Source: Herbidospora galbida | Lineage (GTDB): Bacteria > Actinomycetota > Actinomycetes > Streptosporangiales > Streptosporangiaceae | Assembly (NCBI RefSeq): GCF_005233835.1 | Contig: NZ_SZQA01000050.1 | Location: 1-42,547, forward strand | Length of the DNA stretch: 42,547 nucleotides | Direction of reading: 5' to 3' | Shown here: positions 27,154 through 35,906 of the stretch, one piece after another | Layout of the letters: each line of letters starts with the position of its first letter | Numbering within the stretch: position 1 is the stretch's first letter | Translations under genes and position numbers: made by a program | Notes under the pieces: generated by a model | The model's input: the letters and a program-made list of their open reading frames with translations, nothing else | Told to the model about the DNA's origin: nothing | Databases searched by the model: none

Positions 27154-28374
27154 CTAGGCGCTGGTGATCCGGTGGGTGCGCCAGGTCCGCAGGCCCTCCG
27201 CGGTGAGAAAGGCGTCGAAGACCATTTCGGCGGTGCCGATGCGCGGCGCCGCGGCGCCGAGGTGGGAGGCCGTGATCACGGCGGGGCTCTGGCGCCGGAA
27301 CGCCATGAGCGCCTCCTCGCACCCCGCCGTCACGGTCTGGGGGGCCGCCTCGTAGAGCCGGGCTCCCAGACCGGACAGGGTCACGGCCTCGGGGTCGTGC
27401 GCGTTGACGAGGGCGCCGATCCCCCGGCCGAACGCCCGCGCGATGATCTCGACCGCCCGGCCGCTCGCCGGATCACCATCGGCCGCCAGGGCGATCAGCC
27501 GCTCGGCGTGGTCGAGCCGCCGGTCGACCGGGATGTCCTGGCCGAGGTGCCGGATCAGCGCGTTGGCCCCCACGTCGAGGTCCCAGCAGCCGCGCGACCC
27601 GCACGCGCACGCCTGGCCGGGGTCGCCCGCCAGGGGCAGGTGGCCGAACTCCCCCGCCATGCCGCGCGCGCCGGTCAGCGGGCGTCCCCCGACGACGAGC
27701 GCCCCGCCGACGCCGAGGGAGACGTGCAGGTGCAAGCCCAGACCGACGCCGCGCAGGGCGCCCCGCCGCGCCTCGGCGAGCGCCGCGAGGGTGGCGTCGT
27801 TGCCGAGCCGGACGAGGGGGTGGCCGTCGAGCCGCAGCAGGGAGACCAGGTCGACGTCGTGCCAGCCCAGGTGGACCGCGTCGACGACACGGCCGTCACG
27901 AACGCTGGCCGGGACCGAGATGCCGATGCCCACCACCCGTCCGTCGAGCTCGGCCATGCGCCGACGTAGCGCGCCGGACAGTTCGGCCAGCACGTCGGTG
28001 GCGAGCCCGGCGGTGTGGTGGCGGCATTCGAGCGTCTCCGACGCGCCGCCGAGCGCGGCGGCCGTGATGGACCAGGAGTCCTCCCGCAGGTCGGCGGCGA
28101 GCGCGACCGGCCCTCGCGGGTGGGGCCCGACCAGGTGGGTCGGCCGTCCGCGCGGCCGGTCGGCCGGCGGCCGTTCCAGCACCATCTCGGCGGCGGCCAG
28201 CTCGCTCACCAGGACGGTCGCGGTGCCCCGGGCCAGCCCGAGCTCGCGGGTGAGCTGGGAGCGGGTGAGCTCCCCGCCGCCGGCGTGCACGGCGCGCAGC
28301 AGCCGGGTCAGGTTGTGGAGCCGCAGCTCGGTGCTGGTCGTGGGCGCGTGCACGCCTCCCATTGTGGCATCCAT
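27154..28374 (-). CDS. ROK family transcriptional regulator
   Basis: NagC/XylR-type regulator of 406 residues. The N-terminal winged helix (SQLTRELGLARGTATVLVSEL) is followed by the ROK sugar-kinase-like domain with the zinc region GEFGHLPLAGD and CACGSRGC. The residue that is usually Glu after the GC pair is replaced (GCWDLDVG). ATG 28374 has GGGG at 3-base spacing. It diverges from a HAD phosphatase/MFS pair, which is its likely target, with a sugar or sugar phosphate as probable effector. Confidence 0.88.
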   Translation of the reverse strand: MDATMGGVHAPTTSTELRLHNLTRLLRAVHAGGGELTRSQLTRELGLARGTATVLVSELAAAEMVLERPPADRPRGRPTHLVGPHPRGPVALAADLREDSWSITAAALGGASETLECRHHTAGLATDVLAELSGALRRRMAELDGRVVGIGISVPASVRDGRVVDAVHLGWHDVDLVSLLRLDGHPLVRLGNDATLAALAEARRGALRGVGLGLHLHVSLGVGGALVVGGRPLTGARGMAGEFGHLPLAGDPGQACACGSRGCWDLDVGANALIRHLGQDIPVDRRLDHAERLIALAADGDPASGRAVEIIARAFGRGIGALVNAHDPEAVTLSGLGARLYEAAPQTVTAGCEEALMAFRRQSPAVITASHLGAAAPRIGTAEMVFDAFLTAEGLRTWRTHRITSA

Positions 28375-28433
28375 GATCCCCTGATTATGCTCTCGCCTAG
28401 AACAAAACATGTCCCCTGTATGGCGAGGTGCTC

Positions 28434-29075
28434 GTGCGCGACTTCTGTGCGGTGCTGTTCGACCTGGACGGAACACTGGTCGACTCCGATGCCGCGGTGG
28501 CCAGGGCCTGGGCGGCCTGGTCGGTCAAACGCGGCGTCGACCTGGAAGTGATCATGAAGGTCTCGCCGGGACGGCCGGGCATCGAGACGATCGCCGAACT
28601 GGCCGTCGGCCTGACCCCCGCCGAGATCGTCGCGGACTCCCAGGAGAACCTGCGCCTGGAGGAGGCCGACCTCGACGGCGTCTCGGCGATGCCGGGAGCC
28701 GTCGACCTGCTCACCTCCTACGACGATCTCGGTGTCCGCTGGGGCATCGTGACCTCGTGTCCCCGCCCGCTGGCGCTGGCCCGGATCGGGGCCGCCCGGC
28801 TGCCGCAGCCCCCGGTCCTGGTCACCGCCGACGACATCGTCCAGGGCAAGCCCGATCCGGCCTGCTACCTCCTGGGGGCGGAGCTTTTGGGCGTCGACGC
28901 GCGGCACTGCCTGGTGGTCGAGGACGCGGCGGCGGGCGTCCGGTCCGGTCAGGCCGCCGGGATGACGGTGGCGGGGGTGCGCGGCGTCGCGGGCGCCGAT
29001 CTCGACCTGGCGAGCCTGCGGGACCTGGCGACGGTCGCGGGCCGCTGCGCGCACGAACACCGCGTCGATGCCTGA
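28434..29075 (+). CDS. HAD superfamily sugar-phosphatase-like hydrolase
   Basis: Phosphatase of 213 residues: motif I FDLDGTLVDSD, motif II TSC, motif III QGKPDPACY, motif IV VVEDAAAG, the beta-phosphoglucomutase/sugar phosphatase subgroup. GTG 28434 is preferred because GAGG lies 5 bases upstream; GTG 28428 is the alternative and would overlap the ribosome site. Its stop overlaps the MFS gene by 8 bases, and the ROK regulator is divergent. Confidence 0.88.
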   Translation: MRDFCAVLFDLDGTLVDSDAAVARAWAAWSVKRGVDLEVIMKVSPGRPGIETIAELAVGLTPAEIVADSQENLRLEEADLDGVSAMPGAVDLLTSYDDLGVRWGIVTSCPRPLALARIGAARLPQPPVLVTADDIVQGKPDPACYLLGAELLGVDARHCLVVEDAAAGVRSGQAAGMTVAGVRGVAGADLDLASLRDLATVAGRCAHEHRVDA

Positions 29076-30267
29076 GCGATCCACGGGCTCCCGCGCCCGG
29101 GTGGCGCTGTCGGTGTTCTACGGGCTGGCCGGGGTGCTCAGCGCGTTGTGGGTGGCGACCCTGCCCGCCGTCGACGAGCGGCTCGACCTCGGTCCGGGCC
29201 GGATCGGCACCCTGCTGCTCCTGCTGGCGGTGGGCGCGCTCGCCACGATGCCGCTCACCGGGCGGGCGGCCGACCGGTGGGGCAGCCGCCGGTTGCTGCG
29301 GGTCGCGGCGCCGGTCTGCGCGCTGGTGCTGTGCGGGGTGGCGCTCGCGCCGTCCTTCGGAGTGCTGGCCGTCGCCGTGGTGCCGTTCGGGGCCGCCACG
29401 GGCGCGGTCAACATCGCGCTGAACGTGCACGGCGTCGAGGTGGAGCGCGGCCTCGGCAAGCCCGTCATGGGAAGCCTGCACGGGGTGTGGAGCCTGGGCG
29501 GGGTGGTCGGCGGCGCGGTGATCACGGCGGCCCTGGCGGCGGGCGCGGACGTGCGGACGCTGATGGTGTCCGTCGCGGTCGCCGTGATCGTGGTCTCCCT
29601 CGTGCCCGGCCGGTTCCTGCTCACCGCGCCCACGTCTGTCCGGGACGACGTCCAGGACACCGGCGGCTCGATCGCGCTGAGCGCCGGGATGATCGCGCTC
29701 ATGGGCGGGGTGGTCTTCGCCGCGTACCTCAGCGAGGCGACCGCCACCGACTGGGCCGCCGTGCACGCCCGATGGGAACTCGCGGCCGAACCGGCCACCG
29801 CGTCCGTCGTTTACACCGCCTTCGCGGCGGCGATGACCGTGACCCGGTTTCTCGGCGACCCGCTGCGCGCCCGGCTCGGCCCCGCCCGGACCATGCGGTT
29901 CGCCGGATCCGTCGCCTCCACCGGATACGCCTTCGTCCTGGCCGCCTCCTTCGCCGGTTCCGGGGCCGTCGCCTGCGCGATCGCGGGCTGGAGCCTGGTC
30001 GGGGTCGGCATGGCCACGGTCGTTCCGGTGATCTTCAGCACGGTCGGGGCGATGGTGAGCCGCCCGGGACGCGCGCTGTCGGCGGTCACCACGATCAGCT
30101 TCGGCGGAGCCCTGACCGGACCGGCGGTCATCGGATACGTCGCCGAGGTCGAGTCGCTGGGGGCGGCGCTGCTCATCCCGGCCTTCTTCGCCGTCTTCGT
30201 GACCCTGGCCGGTCCCGCAGCCGTGCGCGCCGTGACCGGAGGACTCGTTCCGCAGCGCAGACCGTAG
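29068..30267 (+). CDS. MFS transporter, YbjJ-like
   Basis: Twelve-helix major facilitator of 399 residues with the A-type loop GRAADRWGSRRLL between helices 2 and 3. The central pattern SLHGVWSLGGVVGGAVI matches the FucP/YbjJ-like group. It is translationally coupled to the HAD gene. The pairing with a HAD phosphatase parallels ybjJ-ybjI of E. coli. Export or import of a sugar-like compound is likely; direction unknown. Confidence 0.88.
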   Translation: MPERSTGSRARVALSVFYGLAGVLSALWVATLPAVDERLDLGPGRIGTLLLLLAVGALATMPLTGRAADRWGSRRLLRVAAPVCALVLCGVALAPSFGVLAVAVVPFGAATGAVNIALNVHGVEVERGLGKPVMGSLHGVWSLGGVVGGAVITAALAAGADVRTLMVSVAVAVIVVSLVPGRFLLTAPTSVRDDVQDTGGSIALSAGMIALMGGVVFAAYLSEATATDWAAVHARWELAAEPATASVVYTAFAAAMTVTRFLGDPLRARLGPARTMRFAGSVASTGYAFVLAASFAGSGAVACAIAGWSLVGVGMATVVPVIFSTVGAMVSRPGRALSAVTTISFGGALTGPAVIGYVAEVESLGAALLIPAFFAVFVTLAGPAAVRAVTGGLVPQRRP

Positions 30268-30304
30268 CCGTCCACGAGCGGTTGCACCTTACTGAGGGGA
30301 ATCG

Positions 30305-30379
30305 GCCACGTGCGAGGGACGCGGCCTGCCGCCGGCCTTCGTCATCACCGGCGGCGACATCAACGACTGCACCCGTGGT
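30305..30379 (+). pseudogene. Transposase remnant, IS5-like
   Basis: Read in frame from 30305 this gives ATCEGRGLPPAFVITGGDIN followed by DCTRG, which resembles the core stretch of actinomycete IS5-family transposases (CDGRGLPLAFVLTGG-N-NDCTQF). No start, catalytic context or inverted repeats remain. It fills most of the 115-base gap between the MFS gene and the next reverse-strand gene. Confidence 0.55.
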
Positions 30380-30382
30380 GGG

Positions 30383-31288
30383 CTAGTTCGCGTCTCCGGC
30401 CAGGCGGGCCAGCAGGCGGGCGAAGTCGGCGGGCGGGGTCACCACGAGCCTGACCTGGCCGTCCTGGGGAACCAGGTCGGCCTGGATGCGGGTCAGCCGG
30501 TCGCGGTGCCACCAGTAGACGTGGGGGCTGAGGCCGCCGTCGCGGTCGTCGAACTCGCGCTGGGCGTACACGCGCATGCGCTCCAGGGCGCGGACGACGC
30601 CGATGCCCTCGATGGGGTGGACGGCCATCGCGCCCGGGTGGGGCAGCACGACGAGCAGCCCGTCGGGCGGGCCGGGGAGCCGCCGCAGGTGCGCCACGGC
30701 GGTGGGCGCGCTGATCATCCGTACGCTCACCCCGCCGAGCTGGAGGTACTCGGCGGTGATCCGCTCGTCGGCCAGCGCGTTGTCGAGCGCGACGTCGAGC
30801 GCCTCGGCGGGCGGGATCGGCCAGCAGAAGGCCTCCTCCGGCCGGACCGGACGGCCGCCGATCGTCAGCACCTCGATCAGATCGGCGCTCAGGTGGCGGC
30901 CGATGATGCGCGAGGGATCCGGGATGGCCGGGTCGTCGGCCGCGTGCAGGCGGGTGCGCAGCAGCGGTTTGATCCGGCCCAGGTTGCACGCGTCGAACGG
31001 TTCGCCCGACACGGCGTGGGACAGGTGCTCGGAGACCAGCATGGGCCAGTCTTCGCGCGACCTGCGGGCCGCCTCACGGCGGAGCCCGACCAGGTTGACG
31101 GTACGGGAGGTCTCCTCGCCACCCATGATCAGGGTGGCGCCGTCGTCCTCGAACGCGCAGCTGTAGCCCATCGTCTCGACGACCAGGGCGAGGAGGGAGT
31201 CAAGATCGACGTCCTCGACGGGCCGGGAGGCAGGCTGCACTGGCTGGTCAGGCCGAATCCGGCTGCGGAGTCGCCGCAACAGACCCAA
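30383..31288 (-). CDS. Conserved hypothetical protein with TTG start
   Basis: Function not recognised. Soluble protein of 301 residues without signal peptide or clear membrane segments, with a basic N-terminus (MGLLRRLRSRIRP). The pattern suggests two alpha/beta halves (about 25-110 and 115-295). TTG 31288 is chosen because AAGGGG lies 7 bases upstream and no in-frame ATG or GTG fits better. A transposase remnant lies directly downstream and the LD-carboxypeptidase gene directly upstream (36 bases), on the same strand. Confidence 0.75.
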   Translation of the reverse strand: MGLLRRLRSRIRPDQPVQPASRPVEDVDLDSLLALVVETMGYSCAFEDDGATLIMGGEETSRTVNLVGLRREAARRSREDWPMLVSEHLSHAVSGEPFDACNLGRIKPLLRTRLHAADDPAIPDPSRIIGRHLSADLIEVLTIGGRPVRPEEAFCWPIPPAEALDVALDNALADERITAEYLQLGGVSVRMISAPTAVAHLRRLPGPPDGLLVVLPHPGAMAVHPIEGIGVVRALERMRVYAQREFDDRDGGLSPHVYWWHRDRLTRIQADLVPQDGQVRLVVTPPADFARLLARLAGDAN

Positions 31289-31324
31289 GGCTCATCCCCT
31301 TACAAGCGTGGCGTGTTGCCAGCT

Positions 31325-32242
31325 TCAGGGTGCCTTGTCCTGGTTGCCGATGAGGCCGGTGAGAGAGCACGATTCGGTATCAATAACCCCATCGGCCCCC
31401 AGCCACACACTGAACTGTGGTGTCCCGTGACCGATCGGCAGCCCCGCGATGATCGGCACTCCCAGCGGTCCGAGGCGTTCCACCAGCACCGGAAGCGCCT
31501 CGCCGCACTCCACCCACGAGCCGAGCGCGAAACCGACCGCGCCGTCGAGACAGCCCGCCTGGAGTAGCTGGGTCAGCATACGGTCGATTCGGTAGGGCTC
31601 CTCCCGGATGTCCTCCAGCAGGACGATCCGGCCCCGCGACTCCATCTGGTGGGGCGTACCGCAGAGCGCCGCCAGCAGCGTCAGGTTGCCGCCGGTCACC
31701 GGCCCGATCGCCGAACCGGGCACCAGCACCTGGTCGCCCTTGACCGGCCGGGGCTCCAGGCTGGAGATGAGCGACGCCTTGAGGTGGGACAGCGACCGCG
31801 GCTCGGGCCCCTCCTCGTCGCTGATCGTCGAGCAGGCCGGCATCGGGCCGAACAGCGAGGCCACCCCCAGACGGCGCTGGAAGGCCAGGTGGAGGGCGGT
31901 GATGTCGCTCGACCCCACCAGGGGTTTGGGCCGGACCGCCTCCATCTTGTCCCAGTCGAGGTGGTCGAGCACCCGCGTCGCGCCGTAGCCGCCCCGGGCA
32001 CAGATCACCGCGGCGATCTCCGGATCGCACCAGGCTTCCTGCAGGTCGGCGGCGCGAGCCTGGTCGGGCCCGGCGAGGTAGCCGCGGCGGATCAGCATGC
32101 GGGGCCCGAACCGGACGTTCAGGCCGAGGCCGGTGAGCACATGGCGGCCGCGGTTGAGCCGGTCGAGGTCGACCGGACCCGAAGGCGCGACGACGGCCAC
32201 GGTGTCACCGTGCCGGAGACGGGGTGGAGTACGTTCGGACAC
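31325..32242 (-). CDS. ldcA: LD-carboxypeptidase (S66 peptidase)
   Basis: Cytosolic serine peptidase that removes the terminal D-Ala from murein tetrapeptides in peptidoglycan recycling. The 305-residue protein has VAVVAPSGPV, CARGGYGATRVL, the nucleophile Ser112 in GSSDITALH, the Glu in VLLEDI and the His in GHGTPQ, completing the S66 Ser-Glu-His set. The start is GTG 32242, 31 bases from the divergent sulfotransferase gene. A microcin-C-type self-immunity role (MccF subgroup) is an alternative, but no peptide-nucleotide cluster is nearby. Confidence 0.9.
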   Translation of the reverse strand: MSERTPPRLRHGDTVAVVAPSGPVDLDRLNRGRHVLTGLGLNVRFGPRMLIRRGYLAGPDQARAADLQEAWCDPEIAAVICARGGYGATRVLDHLDWDKMEAVRPKPLVGSSDITALHLAFQRRLGVASLFGPMPACSTISDEEGPEPRSLSHLKASLISSLEPRPVKGDQVLVPGSAIGPVTGGNLTLLAALCGTPHQMESRGRIVLLEDIREEPYRIDRMLTQLLQAGCLDGAVGFALGSWVECGEALPVLVERLGPLGVPIIAGLPIGHGTPQFSVWLGADGVIDTESCSLTGLIGNQDKAP

Positions 32243-32273
32243 CCCCCAAAGAGTGTCAGACTAGGCGCTACCT

Positions 32274-33149
32274 ATGCGACCACCGACCCACATTCTCGTG
32301 GTAAACGGCGTCAAGGTCCGTCAGCCGGTCTTCGTGCTCGCCGCCCCCCACAGCGGTGCGGACCTGCTCGCCCGTGCCATCAAGCGCTCGCCCGGCGTGC
32401 ATCTCACCATGGGCCGGGGCGCGGTGTCCCGTGTCGTCTACGCGTTCGCGCGGCGGCCGTCGATCGCGCGCAGCCCCGGGGCGCCCCGGGTGATCCGCGA
32501 CGTGCTGGCCGAGGCCTGGCAGGTGGTGCCGGGCGCGTGCGGCGAGTGCTCGGGCGCCTGCAAGGAGGCCGGCGGCATCATCGGCGCGGGCCCGTGCGTG
32601 ACCGCCTCCGAGCTCACCCGGTTCGGCGACGCCAGCCCCGACCTGCTCTACAGCGCCCCCGTCCTGCTCCAGGCCTTCCCCGACGCCCGGTTCGTCCAGG
32701 TCATCCGCGACGGCCGCGACGTCGTCGCCGACATGCTGGCCGACCCGGCGACGATGGCCTGGTTCAAGCCCCACATGCTGGCCGACGACAGCGAGTTCCC
32801 CAGCCCGTTCCTCGGCGTCAACAGCGCCGAGCACAAGCTGCGCTGGAAGGAGATGCCGGTCGCGGGCAAGAGCGCGCTGCGCTGGCGCGCCGCGATCCGC
32901 CTGTCGGCGGTGCTCCGCAAGGAGCTCCCCGCCGACCAGCTCCTGACGATCCGGTACGAAGACCTGCACAAGTCCCCGGCCGAGACGTTCGGCCAGGTGG
33001 GCGAATTCCTCGGCGCCAAGATCTCCACGATCGCCCTCTACGGCACCGCCGCCCCCCGGGTGGGCGCCCGCCGCCGCCTCGCGCACACCGACGCCGAACT
33101 GGTCGGCAAGGTGGCCCGCGAGGAGCTCAAACGGCTGGGCTACTCGTGA
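32274..33149 (+). CDS. Sulfotransferase family protein
   Basis: PAPS-dependent sulfotransferase fold of 291 residues. The 5'-phosphosulfate loop region is FVLAAPHSGADLLARAI (20-36) and the 3'-phosphate region is VIRDGRDVVADML. A cysteine cluster at residues 89, 92, 96 and 108 (CxxCxxxC-x11-C) is unusual for the family and might bind metal. The substrate is unknown. The 3' end overlaps the convergent ABC transporter gene by 23 bases. Confidence 0.85.
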   Translation: MRPPTHILVVNGVKVRQPVFVLAAPHSGADLLARAIKRSPGVHLTMGRGAVSRVVYAFARRPSIARSPGAPRVIRDVLAEAWQVVPGACGECSGACKEAGGIIGAGPCVTASELTRFGDASPDLLYSAPVLLQAFPDARFVQVIRDGRDVVADMLADPATMAWFKPHMLADDSEFPSPFLGVNSAEHKLRWKEMPVAGKSALRWRAAIRLSAVLRKELPADQLLTIRYEDLHKSPAETFGQVGEFLGAKISTIALYGTAAPRVGARRRLAHTDAELVGKVAREELKRLGYS

Positions 33150-35010
33150 ACTGCGTCTTGTAGAGCTCCGCGTAGGCGCCGTCGAGGACCATCAGCTCGT
33201 CGTGCCGCCCGAGCTCGGTCACCCGGCCGTCGTTCATCACGAGGATCACGTCGGCCTCACGGATGGTCGACAGCCGGTGGGCGATGACCAGGCTGGTCCG
33301 GCCCGCCAGGGCCGTCTTCAGAGCCTGCTGTACGGCCACCTCCGACTCGGAGTCGAGATGGGCGGTGGCCTCGTCGAGCACCACCACCGGCGGGGCCTTG
33401 AGCAGCAGCCGGGCCAGCGCCACCCGCTGCTTCTCGCCGCCGGAGAACCGGTAGCCGCGCTCCCCCACGACCGTGTCGAGCCCCTCGGGCAGCGCCGCGA
33501 CCAGGTCGGCGATCTGGGCCGCCCGCAGGGCCTCCCAGATCTCCTCGTCGGTGGCCTCCGGGCGGGCGTAGCGGAGGTTGGCGGCGATGGTGTCGTGGAA
33601 CAGGTGCGGGTCCTGCATGACGACGCCCACGGTGTCGCGCAGCGACTCCATCGTGGCGTCGCGCACGTCGAGACCGTTGAGCCTGACGGCGCCGGCGTCG
33701 ACGTCGTACAGGCGGGAGACCAGCGAGGTCGTGGTGGTCTTGCCGGCGCCGGAGTGGCCGACCAGGGCGACCATCTGGCCCGGCCGGGCGGTGAAGGTGA
33801 CGCCCTTGAGCACCTCGGCCGACTCGCCCTGGTCGGGGCGGGCGACCGACTCCAGGGAGGCCAGCGACACCTCGGCCGCGCCCGGGTAGCGGAAGCGGAC
33901 GTCGTCGAACTCGATGGTGACCGGCCCGGACGGCACCTTCTCGGCGCCGGGCTTCTCGGCGACCATCGGCTTGAGGTCGAGCACCTCGAAGACGCGGTCG
34001 AAGCTGACCAGGGCGGTCATCACGTCGATGTGGACGTTGGACAGGCCGGTGAGGGGGCCGTACAGCCGCATCAGCAGCGCCGACATGGCCACCAGCGTGC
34101 CGAGTTCGAACGAGCCGCCGACCGCGAGCACGCCGCCCAGCCCGTAGACCAGGGCCGTGGCGAGCGCGGCGATCAGGCCGAGCGCGATGCGGAACACCGT
34201 GCCGAGCATGGCGACGGTGACCCCGACGTCGCGGACCCGGGCGGCCCTCCCGGCGAAGTGCACGGCCTCGTCGTCGGGCCGGCCGTAGAGCTTGGCGACC
34301 ATGGCGCCGGCCACGTTGAACCGCTCGGTCATCACCGAGCTCATCTCGGCGCCGAGTTCCATCTGCTCGCGGGTGTACTTCGACATCCGGCGGCCCACCC
34401 ACTGGGCGGGCAGGATGAAGATCGGCACCATGACCAGCGCGACCAGGGTGATCTGCCACGACAGCGCCAGCATCGTGACCAGGACGACGACCAGGCTGAC
34501 CACGTTGGACACGACCGACGACAGCGTGCTGGTGATGGCCCGCTGCGCGCCGATGACGTCGCCGTTGAGCCGCGACACCAGCGCGCCGGTCTGCGCCCGC
34601 ATGAAGAAGGCCACCGGCATCCGCTGGACGTGGTCGAAGACCTCGGTGCGCAGGTTGTAGATCAGGCCCTCGCCGATCCGGGCCGAGAACCAGCGCTCGG
34701 CCAGGCCGAGCACCGCGTCGAGCAGCGCCAGCCCGGCGATGGCCAGCGCCAGCCCGACGACCAGCCCGGTGTCGCGCGCCGGAATGGCGACGTCGATGAT
34801 CTGCTTCACGACCAGCGGATTGGCGACCACGGTCACCGACCCGATCGTGATCAGCGCCAGGAACGCCACGATCGACCACCTGAACGGCGCGGCGTAGCCG
34901 GCGATCCGCCGGACCGTGCCCGGCGCGAGGCGCTCCTTCATGACGTCGCCGTCGCGCCGCATCGACCGCATCATCTGCCAGCCCATGTTCGGGCCGCCCA
35001 TCATCGCCAT
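33127..35010 (-). CDS. ABC exporter, fused membrane and ATPase domains
   Basis: Half-size type IV ABC exporter of 627 residues. Six membrane helices (about 40-330) are followed by an ATPase domain with Walker A GHSGAGKTTT, signature FSGGEKQR (Phe in place of the usual Leu), Walker B VVVLDEATAHLD and a late H-loop (IAHRLS). It probably works as a homodimer exporting lipids, drugs or peptides. The Met-rich N-terminus (MAMMGGPNMGWQMMRSMRR) is typical of a group of actinobacterial exporters. ATG 35010 is chosen; no second half-transporter is adjacent. Confidence 0.92.
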   Translation of the reverse strand: MAMMGGPNMGWQMMRSMRRDGDVMKERLAPGTVRRIAGYAAPFRWSIVAFLALITIGSVTVVANPLVVKQIIDVAIPARDTGLVVGLALAIAGLALLDAVLGLAERWFSARIGEGLIYNLRTEVFDHVQRMPVAFFMRAQTGALVSRLNGDVIGAQRAITSTLSSVVSNVVSLVVVLVTMLALSWQITLVALVMVPIFILPAQWVGRRMSKYTREQMELGAEMSSVMTERFNVAGAMVAKLYGRPDDEAVHFAGRAARVRDVGVTVAMLGTVFRIALGLIAALATALVYGLGGVLAVGGSFELGTLVAMSALLMRLYGPLTGLSNVHIDVMTALVSFDRVFEVLDLKPMVAEKPGAEKVPSGPVTIEFDDVRFRYPGAAEVSLASLESVARPDQGESAEVLKGVTFTARPGQMVALVGHSGAGKTTTTSLVSRLYDVDAGAVRLNGLDVRDATMESLRDTVGVVMQDPHLFHDTIAANLRYARPEATDEEIWEALRAAQIADLVAALPEGLDTVVGERGYRFSGGEKQRVALARLLLKAPPVVVLDEATAHLDSESEVAVQQALKTALAGRTSLVIAHRLSTIREADVILVMNDGRVTELGRHDELMVLDGAYAELYKTQFTSSPAV

Positions 35011-35049
35011 GTCCTGCCCAACCCTTTACCGCAGGGGGCGATTCCAGGA

Positions 35050-35105
35050 TCAGCCCGAGGCGAACAGATCACCTACGCGTCTCATGGTCAGCCCGAGGCG
35101 AACAG
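35050..35105. repeat. 18-bp direct repeat at the end of the hydratase-like gene
   Basis: TCAGCCCGAGGCGAACAG occurs at 35050-35067 and again at 35088-35105. The second copy is the 3' end of the enoyl-CoA hydratase-like gene (codes SLFASG and the stop); the first is a duplicate 38 bases downstream in the intergenic space. Confidence 0.85.
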
Positions 35106-35906
35106 CGACCGGATGCGGACCACCTGTTCGGCTCTCTCCGCGGCGGCCTGCTCCTCCAGTGTGCGGCCTCCCGCACCCTGCAGCAGCCGTTTGGTCGCCG
35201 TCGCAGCGGACCGCTCGGTGGCGAGCAGCGCCGCCGCAAGGTCGGCCACGGCCGTATCCAGCTCCTCAACCGGTACGGCCAGCTCGGCCAGCCGGAGGCG
35301 CAAGGCCTCCTCCGCCCCGACCTTCCGGGCGGTGACACACAACTCCAGGGCCCTGGGCAGCCCCACGAGATCGACCAGCGGCTTGGTCCCCGTCAGGTCG
35401 GGCACCAGGCCGAGCGCCGGTTCCTTCATGCAGAACTGCACGTCGTCGGCCACGATCCGCAGGTCGCACGCGAGTGCGAGCTGGAATCCGGCCCCGATCG
35501 CGTGGCCCTGGACGGCCGCGATCGAGATGATCTCCGGACGACGCAGCCACAGAAAGGCCTTCTGCGCCTGGGCGATTCGCTCCTCGAAGCCCTCACCGAG
35601 CACCGAGGCGAACGAGCCCTCACCGGGGACTCCCCCGGGCGTGAACAGTCGCAGGTCGATGCCTGCGGAGAAGGACGGCCCCTCGCCTTTCACGACGACG
35701 ATCCGCACGGCTTCGGGGAGGTCGTCCCCGATCCGGGCCAGTGCCGACCAGGTGGCGAACGTCTGGGCGTTCCGCTTGTCCGGCCGGTTCAGCGTGATCG
35801 TCGCGATCTCGCCGTCCACCTCGTAGCGCAGTCCGACCTCAGCGAGCGCGCTCGCCGAGATCTGCTCCGCTCTCCCCCTTGGTGTCGCTTCCACAGCGTC
35901 GTTCAC
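35088..35906 (-). CDS. Enoyl-CoA hydratase/isomerase family protein
   Basis: Crotonase-fold protein of 272 residues. The oxyanion-hole segment is FSAGIDL, and the second signature is GHAIGAGFQLALACD. In true hydratases the position of Gln142 is a catalytic Glu (as in CELAMMCD of the rat enzyme); the second Glu is kept (Glu162 in KEPALGL). That pattern fits an isomerase or another crotonase reaction better than hydration. GTG 35906 has AGGAAGGGG 9 bases upstream; the longer GTG at 35933 is possible. Confidence 0.87.
   Translation of the reverse strand: MNDAVEATPRGRAEQISASALAEVGLRYEVDGEIATITLNRPDKRNAQTFATWSALARIGDDLPEAVRIVVVKGEGPSFSAGIDLRLFTPGGVPGEGSFASVLGEGFEERIAQAQKAFLWLRRPEIISIAAVQGHAIGAGFQLALACDLRIVADDVQFCMKEPALGLVPDLTGTKPLVDLVGLPRALELCVTARKVGAEEALRLRLAELAVPVEELDTAVADLAAALLATERSAATATKRLLQGAGGRTLEEQAAAERAEQVVRIRSLFASG

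Noticed and set aside
31325-32242. Microcin C immunity-type MccF
   Set aside because: The S66 fold allows it, but there is no peptide-nucleotide biosynthesis gene nearby; murein recycling is simpler.
33202-35826. Forward frame of over 870 codons opposite the ABC exporter
   Set aside because: Antisense shadow; the reverse frame carries all ABC motifs.
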